NCBI GenBank assembly: GCA_963921425.1
Contig: OY992834.1
Span: 16,804,164 to 16,868,163, forward strand
Reading direction: 5' to 3'
Source: Dryas octopetala
Taxonomy: Eukaryota > Streptophyta > Magnoliopsida > Rosales > Rosaceae
DNA length: 64,000 nucleotides
The first letter of the stretch is position 1; each line of letters begins with the position of its first letter. The notes beneath the pieces were generated by a model. The model was not told the origin of the DNA, searched no databases, and saw nothing but the letters and a program-made list of their open reading frames with translations. A program made the position numbers and the translations under genes. This document shows, in pieces, positions 34,140-46,345 of the stretch.

Positions 34140-36924
34140 GTTAGTCTTATTTGAATATTATCTTGTCAACAAATAGTATTGTATGAATCCTTTTTGTCGG
34201 CAAGTAGTCTTTTTCAAGTGTTATTTTGTTGGAAAGTAATCTTTTATGAAACCTTATCTTGTCGAAATTTCAGATAATGTACAGATTTCTCATAAAAATT
34301 CAATGGGCAATTCAAAGTATTAGTCTTGTCCAAATCTTATCTTTGTCAAAAATTTGTCTTTAATTAATATAGATTTTTTTTGTTAGGTGTCAGGTTCTTA
34401 TTAATTTCTTTCTATTATTCAATAAAAATTTATACGGTTTGGTTAATAAATCATTCAAGATCTTTTTTGAATGTCATAATAAAGCTTTTTCTTGTGGTCA
34501 CTCTGCTATTTTCATGTTTTGTTAGGTGGGCAACAAATCCTGAAGACATAGATTATTTAGTTGCAGTACTTGTTTGGCCAGATAACTATTGTGCACTAAA
34601 GCAATTTATGCTAACAAATATGCAAAACCAATTGATTAAACGTTCACCATTAATGAGATATGAGCCCATAAACAAAATAGATATGACTATAAAAACTAAT
34701 GAACATAAACACCCCCACATGCGAACCTCAAACAAGCTGATATAAACATTTTTAAAATTTTAATCAAATTTCACAATTACAATATAATTGTGTTGATTTT
34801 TTTTGCAGCTTGAGAAGGCTTTGGTAGATAACTAATAAGAATTTGACCATCTATGACCAACAAAAAAAATTGAAGTTTAAGATGCACAAACTTGAAAAGA
34901 CAAGAAGCTAATGCACTAAATTTTGTGTTCATAGAGGAGCATAAGAAAATAGTAGTTAATCTTGTTATACGGACTAGTTTGAGGAAGACATTCACAAAAG
35001 TAAGTTCGATAACGTACTATATTGAATATTGTGTTTCATAATTTTTGAATAAGAAAATTAAGAATCTCAATAAATTAAACATTGAAAACTATTGTCTATA
35101 AATTTAATGGACATTGTTACTGAGTGGATCGAATACCTATAATATTAACTTTGAATGCTATTTAAATAATTAATTTTTTATTACTCAAATATTTATCATA
35201 TTCATGAATACTCTTTATGCAACTAATGAGCTGAATGATATCATATATTAGTTTTTAATTAACTGGAACGACAAAGTTAACACTATATAATTTGACATGA
35301 TCTCTTAGTTATTCTAAAGTGAAACGTTTATAGAAACTCTCAACGTAAAAGTTGCACCAAGATACTAACTTCAACAAATATATAGTTAACTCCATATTTG
35401 ATATTTTGAATTAGATTCCTATAAGCAACATTCCTAAAGTATTACTCATCCCTTATCTATGATCTCCCTTTGGTTGCATATTTTTGTATGTGGTTTTGGG
35501 TTATTGAATTTGTTTTTGTGTATAAAAATAAAAAAGTAACCTACATATTATAATCAGGAAAAAATTAGAGGGTTTTTAGATTATAAACTCAATTTATTTT
35601 TTCAATATGCCTTAAGAATCTATACACCCGCTAAAAAAACAAAAAGCAATTGTTATCCTTTAGCATGATTCTACTCGTTCTCACCTACCTTTCTAGAACA
35701 AAAAAAAAAAATCAAATGCTATTTCATATTTGAAAGAAGTGGGGTAGAGGAATAAGTTGACTCATCTAGCTTATAACTTACTGAAGGTTGGAATTATGTC
35801 CCAAAGTTGGTTCTAATCCGTATTTCTAAGTATATATAAAATTTATTAAAATAAATAATAACATATTTTTAATCCATGTAGGAACATGTTTGAAGTATTT
35901 AAAGATATCAATGAAGCGAATATGATCAATGACTACTCTTATCCTTAAGCCTCTACTAAATTGAATGAATAACTAGAAAGAAATGATTGCATCTTCATAT
36001 TTGAAAAAAGAAGGGTAGAAGAATAAGTCGAACAATCTAGCTTATATATGACTTGAAGACTGTAGGTTGGAATTATGTCCTTGAGTTGGTTCTAATTCTT
36101 TAGAAATTACGAGTGTAATTAGAGCATCCGTCAACAAAATGATTACCTTAAGATAATCATCTCATTACTAGTGAGAATAAATAATAATATTGTTATATTT
36201 CTCAATCTTTCTAATTTGCTCCTACGAAACGTAGTCACCGATGCAAGGTTTTTCAAAATTATATAAAGATTATTCAAAATTTAAAAAAAAATGAGAATAT
36301 AAAAATTAATTTGATCAATACTACTAATTAATAAGCTAGACTCGATAATATCCCTCAAGGTTTTTCACTCACCTAATTACTTCATAAACATACCTAAACT
36401 ATAATTGAATATCTTCACTTACAATAATGTCATAAAGTTGATTGTGCGAATTCAAAATAAGATTTGACTCAGGAAGGTATTAATAACCCTTTATTCTAGT
36501 GGGAGTGCATTTAGGAAGTGAACTTTCAACATAGTCTATGTTGTTGTGTGTTATAATAAGGATTTGGAAAAATGATATTTTAAGAATAACAAATTATACT
36601 TTCAAAGTTTTTTTAGTTGGTTTTTGGAATTAATTAAGATAGCATAGGGTATGTATTCAAACAATTTCTATTTAAACAAAATTATACAAGAAGTGATTTT
36701 CTTATTATATTAAACAATGATTTATTTTTAGGGTCCATTAACATGCAGGTATTAGCACCTAAATTTATTAACCAAAACCACCCAAAGCCCCTTTTCTTTC
36801 TTTGCGGGCCAACTATCACAATTCTATTATTCCTTTGCGGACACCACATCCACTGGATAACAAAAATTAAAAATACCTGCCGTGTCCTCACCAGCTGCAA
36901 CATGCCAAAACACTAATAAACTGA
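34140..36924. other. AT-rich spacer with a decayed duplication
   Basis: No gene is supported. The only structure I see is a diverged duplication. The block at 35731-35830 (tcatatttgaaagaag, then ggttggaattatgtcc and agttggttctaat) recurs at 35995-36095, a period of about 265 bp. Short frames at 34380-34745 and 34777-34995 look like chance. Confidence 0.5.
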
Positions 36925-37312
36925 AACTGCAAGTCAGCAACTCCAATAAACTACAGTTTCAACTCTAATAAATTGCAGTTTCTGCAGTTTCAGTTCACTT
37001 ACAGTTCCAGAAACTGCAGTTTCAGTTCACTTGCAGTTTCAGAAACTGCAGAAAGTTCACTTGTAATTCCAGAAACTGCAGTTTCAGTTCACTGTAAACT
37101 GCATAAACTGCAGTTTTTTATACAGTTTCAGTTCACTTGCAGTTTCAGAAACTGCAGAAAGTTCACTTGTAATTCCAGAAACTGCAGTTTCAGTTCACTG
37201 TAAACTGCATAAACTACAGTTTTTTATGCAGTTTCAGTTCACTTGCAGTTTCAGAAACTGCAGAAAACTGCAGTTCTAGAAACTGCAAAAAAATGCAAAA
37301 AACTGCAGTTTG
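36925..37312. repeat. Minisatellite of GCAGTTTCAG/CTGCAGTTT units with about 105-bp higher-order period
   Basis: The segment is built almost entirely from variants of aaactgcagtttcag and ttcacttgcagtttcag. A larger unit containing both orders (gcagaaagttcacttgtaat to gcataaactgcagtttttta) repeats near 37024, 37129 and 37234. Each unit includes short palindromes (CTGCAG). The open frames through it are a by-product of the repeat. Confidence 0.85.
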
Positions 37313-38908
37313 ACTTCAAATGGCATAAATGCATAAAGAGAGAAGATGAACGTGAAGAGAGAAGAAAGAGAAAGACAAAAAGGAAATAAAATGGCAATTG
37401 ACCAGATTTCAAGATAAGCCAGCTAGCTGCAACTACCTTGTTATTAAAAAAAACTAATTGGTGCACTAGAGAGTAAAAACAATAAGTAAAAGGTACCTTA
37501 GAGTAATTAATTCTTATTTTTAATATATATATCATTCGTACTTGACTTGAAAACTAGTTATGTAGGAATTAAAGATTTGAAGCTTTGGTTCATTTGGGTC
37601 CTTATCCTAGATTGGTTTAAAAGGTTTTTCTTCGTACCCATGCTTATGTCTTCGTACTCAAGAGTATGTATTTTTTTTTCATGTCTACTTGACCAAAGAT
37701 ATTTAGGGAAGTTTTATTGTTCATTTTAACAAACTTTTGCATATGTATACACTTAAAACACACATTTCTTTTAGACCAGTAAAAGTTCAAGTATGTCATC
37801 AAGATTTTCAAAAGGTTGTATATAATCTCATGAGATTAGTAGTAAATAGTGTGCATCTTCATGGATTATCTTTTGTTCATATTTATCAATTAAGAATTAT
37901 GATCACTCATTTGGAGGGACTTGAAAACATATTCGTAAAGTCCAATTGGCAATATTAGTATTAATATTAATATAATAAATTAGAAAGTATATAATATTAA
38001 TATTAAAAAGTTTGTAAGTTGTTATGTTGATTGATTCTTGAGAGAGAGAGCTTTCTGATTGCTTGGTGCCTCTTTATATAATGGTTAACCTCCCTTGTAT
38101 TCAGGAACTCATTCTTCAACTCGAACTAGGACTCCTTACTTTTCTTTTCTTCACGCCAAAGTTATCCACTTCTTGTCTAATTTGGAACTCTTAATCCACC
38201 AAGGATTTCTCGGCACAACTGCACTAGAAAACTTCTAGAATTCGCACTCCACTTGACTTGAGCTAGCTTGTTGGGCTTTCAAACCTTGCATAAAACCTGG
38301 GTTTGGCCGTGATTCGACCTAAGACCAAATTAGGGTAAATTTATGCCCCCTCTTTTCCTTGAGCTTCGGCCATCTCAGCCGAGTTGGTTAAGAAAATGTA
38401 TAAGGCTTTTCTTCAATCGATTCTTTAAAAATTTGCTGGTCTCGGCGTAATGCCAGATGTCCAACAGTTGACATTTCTCTCAAACTGCATTTACCTTTTC
38501 AGCTGTGAATCTCATAGTGTCAACTCAAGATGTGAGATTCTTCAATTGCACAAAATCTCAGCATTAAATGCACTTGATCACGTGAGTGACACATGCGGCG
38601 TGGGTTTTTCGATTTCCAAAGCGACATCAATCATAGTGTCACGCCAGCCCCCAAACCTTGCCTCGATATCCGTACATGATCATGTCTTGAATTTCAAAAT
38701 AATAAAAATCCAAAAATTTTGAAACTTCCCACCAACCTCCACTCGCACTTCTTTACATTCGAAACCCATATTTTGCCATTTTTCGTTTTCGCTTTCAAAA
38801 CCTTCAAACTCTTCAAACTCTCAAGCTTTTTTCTTCGTGATTTCTCTATGTTCTTGAGATTTCTAAAAACTTTTCTTTTCAATCTTCGATTTCTCTCCAT
38901 AATCATCA
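37313..38908. other. Spacer and leader region of the PMD pseudogene
   Basis: An AT-rich part includes alternating taatat runs at 37965-38005. From about 38040 the sequence becomes CT-rich and GC-richer, probably the promoter and leader of the transposon-linked PMD gene. No further gene is recognisable. Confidence 0.45.
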
Positions 38909-40270
38909 ATGGTGTTTTCAACTGCAACTTCATCTTCCTCTGCCTCCGATGCAAGTGTTTTCGCTCCATTCATGGCTAGAATAGCCATCGATACTATCCC
39001 GATTATGGTGGATGCTGCTACCGCCGCCGCCACCACCTCCTCCATTATTGCGGCGCTGTAATCTAGAACCACATTGGGCTCTTCAACTGAAACGACACCT
39101 ACTGCTGACGTGGATCAAGTATCAATGGATGATACCTCGAAAAGTCTCGCTGAAACCATTGAGGACCATTCTGTCAAGTTCGAGCACGAACTAGACTCTG
39201 CCCTCCTGGAAAACCAAAGTCTTGAAACTTCAACTCTTTCTTATAAGATTGGGATTGGTGATGGCACACGTTTCTTGGGGCCATATTATTTGGTCGGACT
39301 TCCTGAGGTCGGGAAAACTGCTATGGTCGTGATCCCAGATGACTCATGCTTCTTCCGGGGACTCGCCAACTGGTCTGGGTGGAATACAGCACGCCCACAA
39401 CCTCAATGGCCAACTGTCTAGGCAAAGTACACAACCTGGCTCAACAAGATGCTAACTGCTTACGGAGAGGCATGGGAAGAGCTTGGCATTAAGGATGCCA
39501 TTTTGCTTAGCTGCAAGGATATTACCGTAGATAGATCTTTACTCTAGGCGGCCTTGTGCTTCTGGTCCTCAGTAACCAACACTCTCAACTTAAGATTTGG
39601 CCAGATGACACCAATTGTGTTGGACATGGCCGCTATCTTTGGCTTCCGGTCACATGGCCGTACAATCTCAATGAAGCTCGGCCAAGTTGAGTTCCCAATG
39701 GAGCTGCAGCATGCTCACGACCTGGGTGAGGACATTCTAAAAAAATACTGTCGAAGTCTCAGATGAGGAGCACGCTGCATTCTTCTGCTGAGCAGCAAAA
39801 TCACCAAAGAGTTCATTCTTTTGGTCGAGGACTTGGCGTTTGACGAAAAAATGAAACTTGGGCCTTTTGTCCTTGCTCATTTCTACAGATGCCTGCATGG
39901 CATCACAACCACGGATATGTTCACTAAACATTGTGGGCCACTATGAATATTCCAAATTTGGCTCCAAGTGTACTTCCCGGAGAGGGCATCCCCAGCTTCT
40001 TCTTCAACCTCTCCTATTCCGACTGTTCTAGCCGTAAATCGTGCCTTCTCACCGCTCCTCAACCATACGGCAGAAGGCTGCTTTGACTTCTTCTATGACT
40101 TGAAAGAAAGGTCATCAGAATTACAGCAGCCATGCTTTGGCCGTACCTACCCTTCCTTCATGACGCCGTGGCACGACGCTAATAGAGATGTACTGCCATT
40201 CGGCGAGGAAGTCAAATTGGTCTTCAGAGGCCAGTGGTCTTCAATGCTCAACACCAGGGACTTGGCATGA
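38909..40270 (+). pseudogene. Plant mobile domain (PMD, aminotransferase-like) pseudogene
   Basis: From the ATG at 38909 a single reading frame of 454 codons shows plant-mobile-domain signatures: FFRGLANWSGWN, WLNKMLTAYGEAWEELGI, LCFWSSVTNTLNLRFG, ITKEFILLVEDLAF and LGPFVLAHFYRCLHGI. It has stops at 39059 (TAA), 39419 (TAG), 39545 (TAG), 39764 (TGA) and 39944 (TGA), and ends at 40268 (TGA). No frameshift is needed across 1.36 kb. Several stops replace an expected Trp or Arg codon (for example LL-stop-AALCFW). PMD proteins exist as host genes (MAIN/MAIL type) and as retrotransposon passengers. Its setting suggests the latter. Confidence 0.8.
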
Positions 40271-41085
40271 GGCTCAACAAACAAAGGCCAAGGCCGGCCA
40301 AAAGGGTGGAGTAGAGCTCGGTGGTTCTTTGCGCTCGGCAACTGGGTTTCTGTCAGGCCACGCCAGTGCCCCCTGTGACAAGTTCAGTGCTTCGGTAGAT
40401 GTTGCACGGAGCAAGACCCTGAAGGGAATCCCTAACTTCCTAAATGCGATCAAGGCTGGCCGTAGTCATACTTCGCGGCCGAGAAGTAACTTTAATATTC
40501 TCTTCCTTTTAACTTACTTGTGAATCGTCGTAGGAAGGGGACAACGAGCCACTCTCACTATCCGACATAGTAGGTATCTATAAAAAATACAGTACATGCA
40601 TGAGTTCGGTAACAAAAAATCAAAGGTTGGACCTATCTCTAGACTTAAGTTTTTAGGGCGTCACTACGGACTTGATGCCCAGTAATAATAACGAAAATTT
40701 TTCCATTAAAATGAAAGCATAAATGCTTACCGCGGGAAAGATGACGTATCACCAAAATGGGAGACTAGGGCTGAAATCGCTTCTAAAGAAGTAGTGGTCG
40801 AAACTGTAATACACAAGCAAGCCCAGTCCTAAGTTTGTGGCACGAATAAAGTTACGCTAAAACACATGCAACTTAAGGTAAGACATGGTGTTAAAACAAG
40901 GAAGTCACTTACTTTGTGCTTTACGAGACGGGAGACTGAACTTTGAGAAGTGTCGACGCGTGTTCGAAAAGTTTTCAAGCTTACTCTATCTCTACCTGCA
41001 GTTGGGAAGAAAAGATACGTGAGCTTCTGCAATGAATAATTAAAACCCACAGGTTGGTTTTATTTATATAAAAAAAATAAAAAAA
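40271..41085. other. Decayed 3' part of the PMD element
   Basis: Until about 40520 the sequence keeps the GC level of the pseudogene but offers only short frames. Beyond that it turns into AT-rich spacer. No gene is supported. Confidence 0.4.
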
Positions 41086-41710
41086 ATGCAGCTTCAGCCT
41101 CGGCAAGGATGAGGCTGAGGCTAAAACGTTTCCACCTAATGCTATGACAAAAATTGAGGGTGCAGCCTTAGCTTCAGCACGGATGAGGCTAAGGCTGAAA
41201 TGCCTCTCTTTTACTTCTAACTTGTTGTTAATGTCAACATGGGAATGAAGTTTCCTTATTCTAGTTATCTGGCCTATTGAAGTACACAAGTGTGTTGTAG
41301 AGATCAAAAGAAAATGTGGGCGACTAAAAATAAATGAAAGGGGTACAGCTTCAACCTCAACAAGGATGAGGCTGAAGCTGAAAAGCTTATACCTTTCTCA
41401 TACTGCTCTCTCCGTGTAGCGCCGAGACTGGGGGGAGGCGGGGCTGTTTGGTTAGTGGGTTGCCCTTCAATTGTTTCAAAATTTTCCTCTCAGCAAATGC
41501 AAGGGAAGCTTGTGAATTAACACCCACACTTAGCTGCTACCCTAATCGAAATACACAATCACAAACACAATTTGAGTCTTCAAGCTTCAGCCTCAGCAAA
41601 GCAGGGGCTAAGGATGAAACGCTTCCATCCTACCCACACCTCACAAGACAAACAACAACACATATGCAAGATGAAGCTTCAGCCTCGGCGTGGCTGAAGC
41701 CGAGGCGAAC
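41086..41710. repeat. Five dispersed copies of a GCTTCAGCCTC...GAGGCTGAAGC hairpin cassette
   Basis: Near-identical cassettes of about 40 bp sit at 41090-41130, 41163-41202, 41344-41385, 41581-41625 and 41676-41708. Each reads roughly GCTTCAGCCTCGGC, then AAGGATGA, then GGCTGAGGCTAAA, so each can form a hairpin. Spacing varies from 70 to 240 bp and the intervening sequence is unrelated. I know no element family of this form. Confidence 0.75.
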
Positions 41711-43532
41711 ACCACTGTTGAAAGCTTTGTTCTTCAACCTCTTTTTGAACTTTACCTAGTTGTTTTCGAACTTTACTTAGCATGACCCATGGTTGAAGAA
41801 ATGGAAACCATGTAAATGTTAACTCCCACCCTTTAATAATCTTGTTAGCACATGACCGTCTTTTGAAATATTTTGTTTCGTAGTTGTTGTACTAAATATA
41901 TGTTTTTTTTCTTCTTTCTATTTACTCTATATGCATATATATGTTTTATACACACTATTAATTATTCAATGGTTTTCTTTGGCTACTAAGAAAAAAAATT
42001 ACTAATAAGAGAAAACGTTTAGTTGTTTCTTGAATCAAGATGGCTGGAATGAAAACAATATTATAATGGTGATTCCAATGGTAGCTTTGGAGTAATAGAA
42101 GCTAGTGCTTCCGATCAGATCGGTATTGATCGAGGCTTACCAAAATAAAAAAAAAAATTTGGTATTTTTTAATTTACGTATCTTTCGGTTTTGGTAATTT
42201 TTAGTAAACTTCGGATTTCAGTTCGACTTTGGTATCTGATACTTTATGTTCATTTTCGGTTCAGCTCCGGTTTATTTTCTGTATATCTTCAATTCATTTT
42301 TATTTTAATTATGATAATACTAATTATATGCTGAAATAAATTGCAATTTAATTAAATATGATGCATACAAATTCCTTCATCGTCCTTGGCTTCGATGATC
42401 AACCCTAGGAAAAAATGACCCCGTAACTTCGAGAATGGGTGCTCTCTTATCTTTTGATAACATATAATGTATATTAGTACCTATCTTATTAATTTAGTAT
42501 GTATATACACCGATAAATATGAATACTATGTATGATATATATATATGCATTACTTACTTATTAATGAGGTTCTTATTTTCTTAAAAATGATAACATTTAC
42601 TTAATTTATTAGATAATGACTTTACATCTCAATTCACACTTTTGATAATATTAATATGATAACATTATACATTTATATTTTTTTATAATTGTTTATAATA
42701 TTAGTAGTTTAGTATTTATGGTCATACTAACATAATAGTATTATATAATATAATCATATATATAACTAATAAAATTTCGATAATATATTGTTTTAGTTTT
42801 TTTTTTTTTTATATATTTCAGTTTTTGTGTAATAATCGATTTGGTTTTCTCGATAATCAGTCAGTTTATCAACTTTTCCGAATTTTTTTATTTTTTAATT
42901 AATTGTGAAAATCAGTTTACCAATCAAAAATATATATGGTGAGACTCGTTACCAAAAATCATAACATGTTTATTGTGCAGTGATGTTATTATTATTTTTT
43001 TTTTGAGACGAAAGCAATGCTTTTATTTCTTAACTCATGGTACATGATCATCACCCCCCACTCATCATGCAATCACACACACATGTAATATGTATATATA
43101 TGCATAACAAAAGGGACCACATTAATCAAGGCTAGCCCTCAAACATTTAACAGGTAAAAAAACAAGGAAATAGCTCAACTAGAAAAGTGATAGCATCTCA
43201 TGATTCACATGTAATTAGCTCATACTGCTTCTTCATGATACACAATTACACATGTAATTGCCAATTTGTATGATTGGTGCGATTGTTAGGAATTAGGATC
43301 ACCGCCTTTGAGTCCAAAAAAAATTACGTCGTGATTGATTTTGATTACTGCAATTCAATAATATTACTACTCATTGTTAGTTGTTTCCTTAAAAGAGGGG
43401 AAAAAAAAGAGTTACGTGAAAATACGGCCAGATGCTCCTAATAACTATAGCATTAAATTAAAGACCACCAAGAGAGATATTGCTCCCATTAGCATCTAAT
43501 GCATGATAAATTCAACAGCATCCATGTTCCAC

Positions 43533-43537
<5 letters not shown>
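41711..43537. other. AT-rich spacer with degenerate hAT-like repeat
   Basis: Between about 42100 and 42960 there are many variants of cggttttggt and ttcggttcagc, with an inverse-like counterpart near 42835-42900. They resemble the CGGT-rich hAT-type element at 47348-48229, but the ends cannot be fixed. No gene is supported. Confidence 0.4.

Positions 43538-43599
<62 letters not shown>
43538..43599 (+). repeat. (GA)n microsatellite, about 31 units
   Basis: An uninterrupted GA run of about 62 bp, 1.05 kb upstream of the dioxygenase start codon. It is likely to vary in length between individuals. Confidence 0.9.
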
Positions 43600-43606
<7 letters not shown>

Positions 43607-44281
43607 TGGGTCAAATAATTACTTGAATCAATGGGTGCTATCATTTTGGTAAGTATCATTTTAATTAGCCTACAATTGGGTAAGTATCATTATTTTTTTT
43701 CCCAACACTTTCTCCTATTAATTTCTTCTTGCATGCAGCTAGTATTTATTTCTTCCAAAATCATACAGCAACCAAACCCATTTTATCCATTTTGATCTAC
43801 CTTCACTTAATTACTAGGGGTTGGTAATTAAGAATCATTTTAGTACTTTCTCAAAAAAAAAAAAAAGGTATATATCATTTTAGTCCTAGTAAATAAATGA
43901 AGGTATAAATTAAACATTACCAGTTTAGGTCCATGAAAAAGGACCACCACCTCCCAATTAATTAAAGCTTCAAGGTAGTGAACATATATATTTTACTATT
44001 TTAGTGAAAAAAAAAAAAAACAATCACATTTATAACTATTTTTCTAAAGAAAAAAGAAATGGAGGTCAGAAACTCTATTACAGGTAATTGACGATTATGC
44101 ATGCAATTAATAATAATTAAGTTTTATTTATATTTAATTCTTTATTATCTGTGATAACTGGTGCATAACACATGGGATATGTGAATCATGTTGAAGATAC
44201 TTTTGAATTTATTGGGCTCTACCTGCACATCCTGCCAACCCATGCATATTCACCACCCATTAATTCAAGTAATTTATTGGT

Positions 44282-44285
<4 letters not shown>

Positions 44286-44318
<33 letters not shown>
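44286..44318 (+). repeat. (CT)n microsatellite upstream of the dioxygenase gene
   Basis: About 16 CT units lie 280 bp before the start codon and upstream of the inferred TATA box. Confidence 0.85.
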
Positions 44319-44321
<3 letters not shown>

Positions 44322-44401
44322 ATATTGCAATGCTTATGAGTTTGTGCATGTTGTGTACGTGTACCAATTTATGGGGTAAGGTAACGTATTCTGCATGCAT
44401 G

Positions 44402-44453
44402 TTGACCACTTGTAAATTGAGAGTTCCCCTTGAAGACTGAAGTACCTATAAAT
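44402..44453 (+). promoter_or_regulatory. Core promoter of the dioxygenase gene (W-box-like motif and TATA box)
   Basis: tataaat at 44447-44453 lies about 140 bp before the ATG. Transcription would start near 44478, just before the CT/TA repeat. TTGACC at 44402-44407 matches the core of a WRKY-binding W-box. Relatives of this enzyme act in salicylate turnover and defence, so WRKY control is plausible but unproven. Confidence 0.5.
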
Positions 44454-44483
44454 TTGAACCATTTCCATGACTTACAACTCAAC

Positions 44484-44485
<2 letters not shown>

Positions 44486-44546
<61 letters not shown>
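44486..44546 (+). repeat. Compound (CT)n(TA)n microsatellite in the dioxygenase leader
   Basis: About 20 CT units run straight into about nine TA units, ending about 50 bp before the start codon, within the inferred 5' leader. Confidence 0.9.
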
Positions 44547-44594
44547 CAATCTTCTTAGTAACACTCATCTCACTCTCTTCCAATCATCTGCTCG

Positions 44595-46002
44595 ATGGCT
44601 TCTCCAGTTGCTGGTGAAACCTTGGAGGCACTGAAAGTAACAAGCGTCAAAGCACTTGCTGAATCCCCTGCTCTCAGCTCTGTGCCTTCTCCATATGTGT
44701 TCACCATCAATCCCAACGATGAAGCTGATCCCAATGATCCTGAATTCGCTATTCCCATCGTTGATATGTCCCTTCTTACCTCTGGTTCTCCAGATCAACG
44801 CTCAAAAATCATCCATGACCTCGTCAAAATTTGCCAAGAATGGGGCTTCTTCATTGTATTATATATGTTTGATCAGTTTGTGTCATTCTTTTTGTTAATT
44901 AATGATGAATTTCAAAGCTAACCATCGTACCATCTTTCCTAATCAGGTGATTAATCACGGAGTTCCAGAGAGCCTCATGAAGGAGATGATTGACGCATGC
45001 TATGGATTTTTCAGTCTTCCAGATGAAGAGAAGCAAGAGTTTAAATCAGGAGATGATGTGTTGGAAATGTTCAAGTATGGCACTAGTTATAATCATAATC
45101 AAGCATCGGATAAAGTCCTTTGTTGGAGGGACTCTTTCATGGCTAGAGTGCATCCGGAATTTTACTCCCTCTCCAAACCTGCTCGCTTCAGGTAAATATA
45201 ATTATCTAGATCATTGATTAATGATTTGCTTAATTACCAAATAATTATATTGTTAGATTGTAAACCTGGACCATTGATTAATGATTTTCTTCTGTGATGC
45301 ATGTAGTGAGATTTCATTGGAGTATAGCAAAAGAACTAGAGAAGTAGCATTAGAAATCACAAAAGCAATATCAGAAAGCTTGGGATTAGAGGCAGAATAC
45401 ATTAACAAAGCAATGAATATGGATCGTAGCTTACAAATGTTGGTAGCCAACTACTACCCACCATGCCCTCAGCCAGATCATGCAATTGGAATACCCCATC
45501 ACACTGATCATGGCCTTGTGACTCTCCTCATTCAGAATGAGATGAATGGTTTCCAAGTGGAACATAACGACAAATGGCTCACTGTGAATGGCCCTTCCAA
45601 TTGTTTCTTTGTAAACCTTGCTGACCAAATGCAGGTACTCATTTTCTCTCCAATATATATATATCAATCATTTTTTTTTATTATTAGTGTACAATATTAC
45701 TGCAAATTACCAAATGCATGTTCTTAATTTTTTTTGTGTTTGCTTTGTTTTTTTAGATCTTGACCAACGGTAAATACAAGAGTGTGAAGCACCGTGCCAC
45801 TGTAAACAACAAAGCGATAAGGATATCCATAGCCATGCCACATGGACCATCAGTGGACACACATATTGCACCAGCACCAGAGTTGTGTGAAAGAGAGGGC
45901 CAACCTCCAAAATACATTGGCATGAACTACACGGAATACATGCAACTTCGACGAAGTGCCAAAAACAACATGAGGTCCACCTTTGATCTCATAAGAGCAT
46001 AA
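44595..46002 (+). CDS. 2-oxoglutarate/Fe(II)-dependent dioxygenase (DMR6/2-ODD19-like), four exons
   Basis: Exons 44595-44855, 44947-45191, 45307-45634 and 45757-46002, all GT-AG, give 359 residues, the normal size. The N-terminal DIOX_N domain (about 53-165) has EWGFFIVINHGVP. The double-stranded beta-helix domain (about 205-310) has NYYPPCPQP. Iron ligands are H234 and D236 (HHTDHG) and H290 (KHRATVN). R300-x-S302 binds 2-oxoglutarate. These cytosolic enzymes hydroxylate or desaturate small molecules using O2 and 2-oxoglutarate. The sequence resembles entries named 2-oxoglutarate-dependent dioxygenase 19 and, more distantly, the salicylate hydroxylases DMR6/DLO. The substrate cannot be read from sequence. 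No key residue is missing. Confidence 0.95.
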
Positions 46003-46254
46003 TTATATAAGCTTTTACAGTGCATGCTTCAACCATATTGAAATACTTGCGCAGCTTCCTTTTGGTTTCGGCTTTATTTCTCTTTCAATAATTAATCATG
46101 TTATCTTCGATGTTTGAGGTATGCTACTCAGTTAATGCCTAAGATATATCTTGTTGTTTGATTGGGATGTGGTAGTCATTAAACTTAATTAATTAAGCAT
46201 GTAATGCATAAGTAATATTATAAATGCATTTCATATTTAATTAGTAATATTTGT

Positions 46255-46345
46255 TTTTTGTTATAATGCAGAGAATCGAACCCTTAATCAACTTATTTTA
46301 AACTTAATATATAACTCATTATCCCACCACCCTCACCATTTGAAT
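46255..46345 (-). repeat. tRNA-derived SINE-like sequence
   Basis: On the minus strand, CAAATGGTGAGGGTGG (A-box-like) precedes GGGTTCGATTCTCTGC (B-box-like) and an A-rich end. The order matches the copy at 446-560. It lies about 250 bp downstream of the dioxygenase stop. Secondary structure is not conserved, so it is not a tRNA gene. Confidence 0.5.

Noticed and set aside
36925..37312. CRISPR-like array
   Set aside because: The repeats are contiguous variants without unique spacers, the genome is a plant nuclear one, and no cas genes are present.
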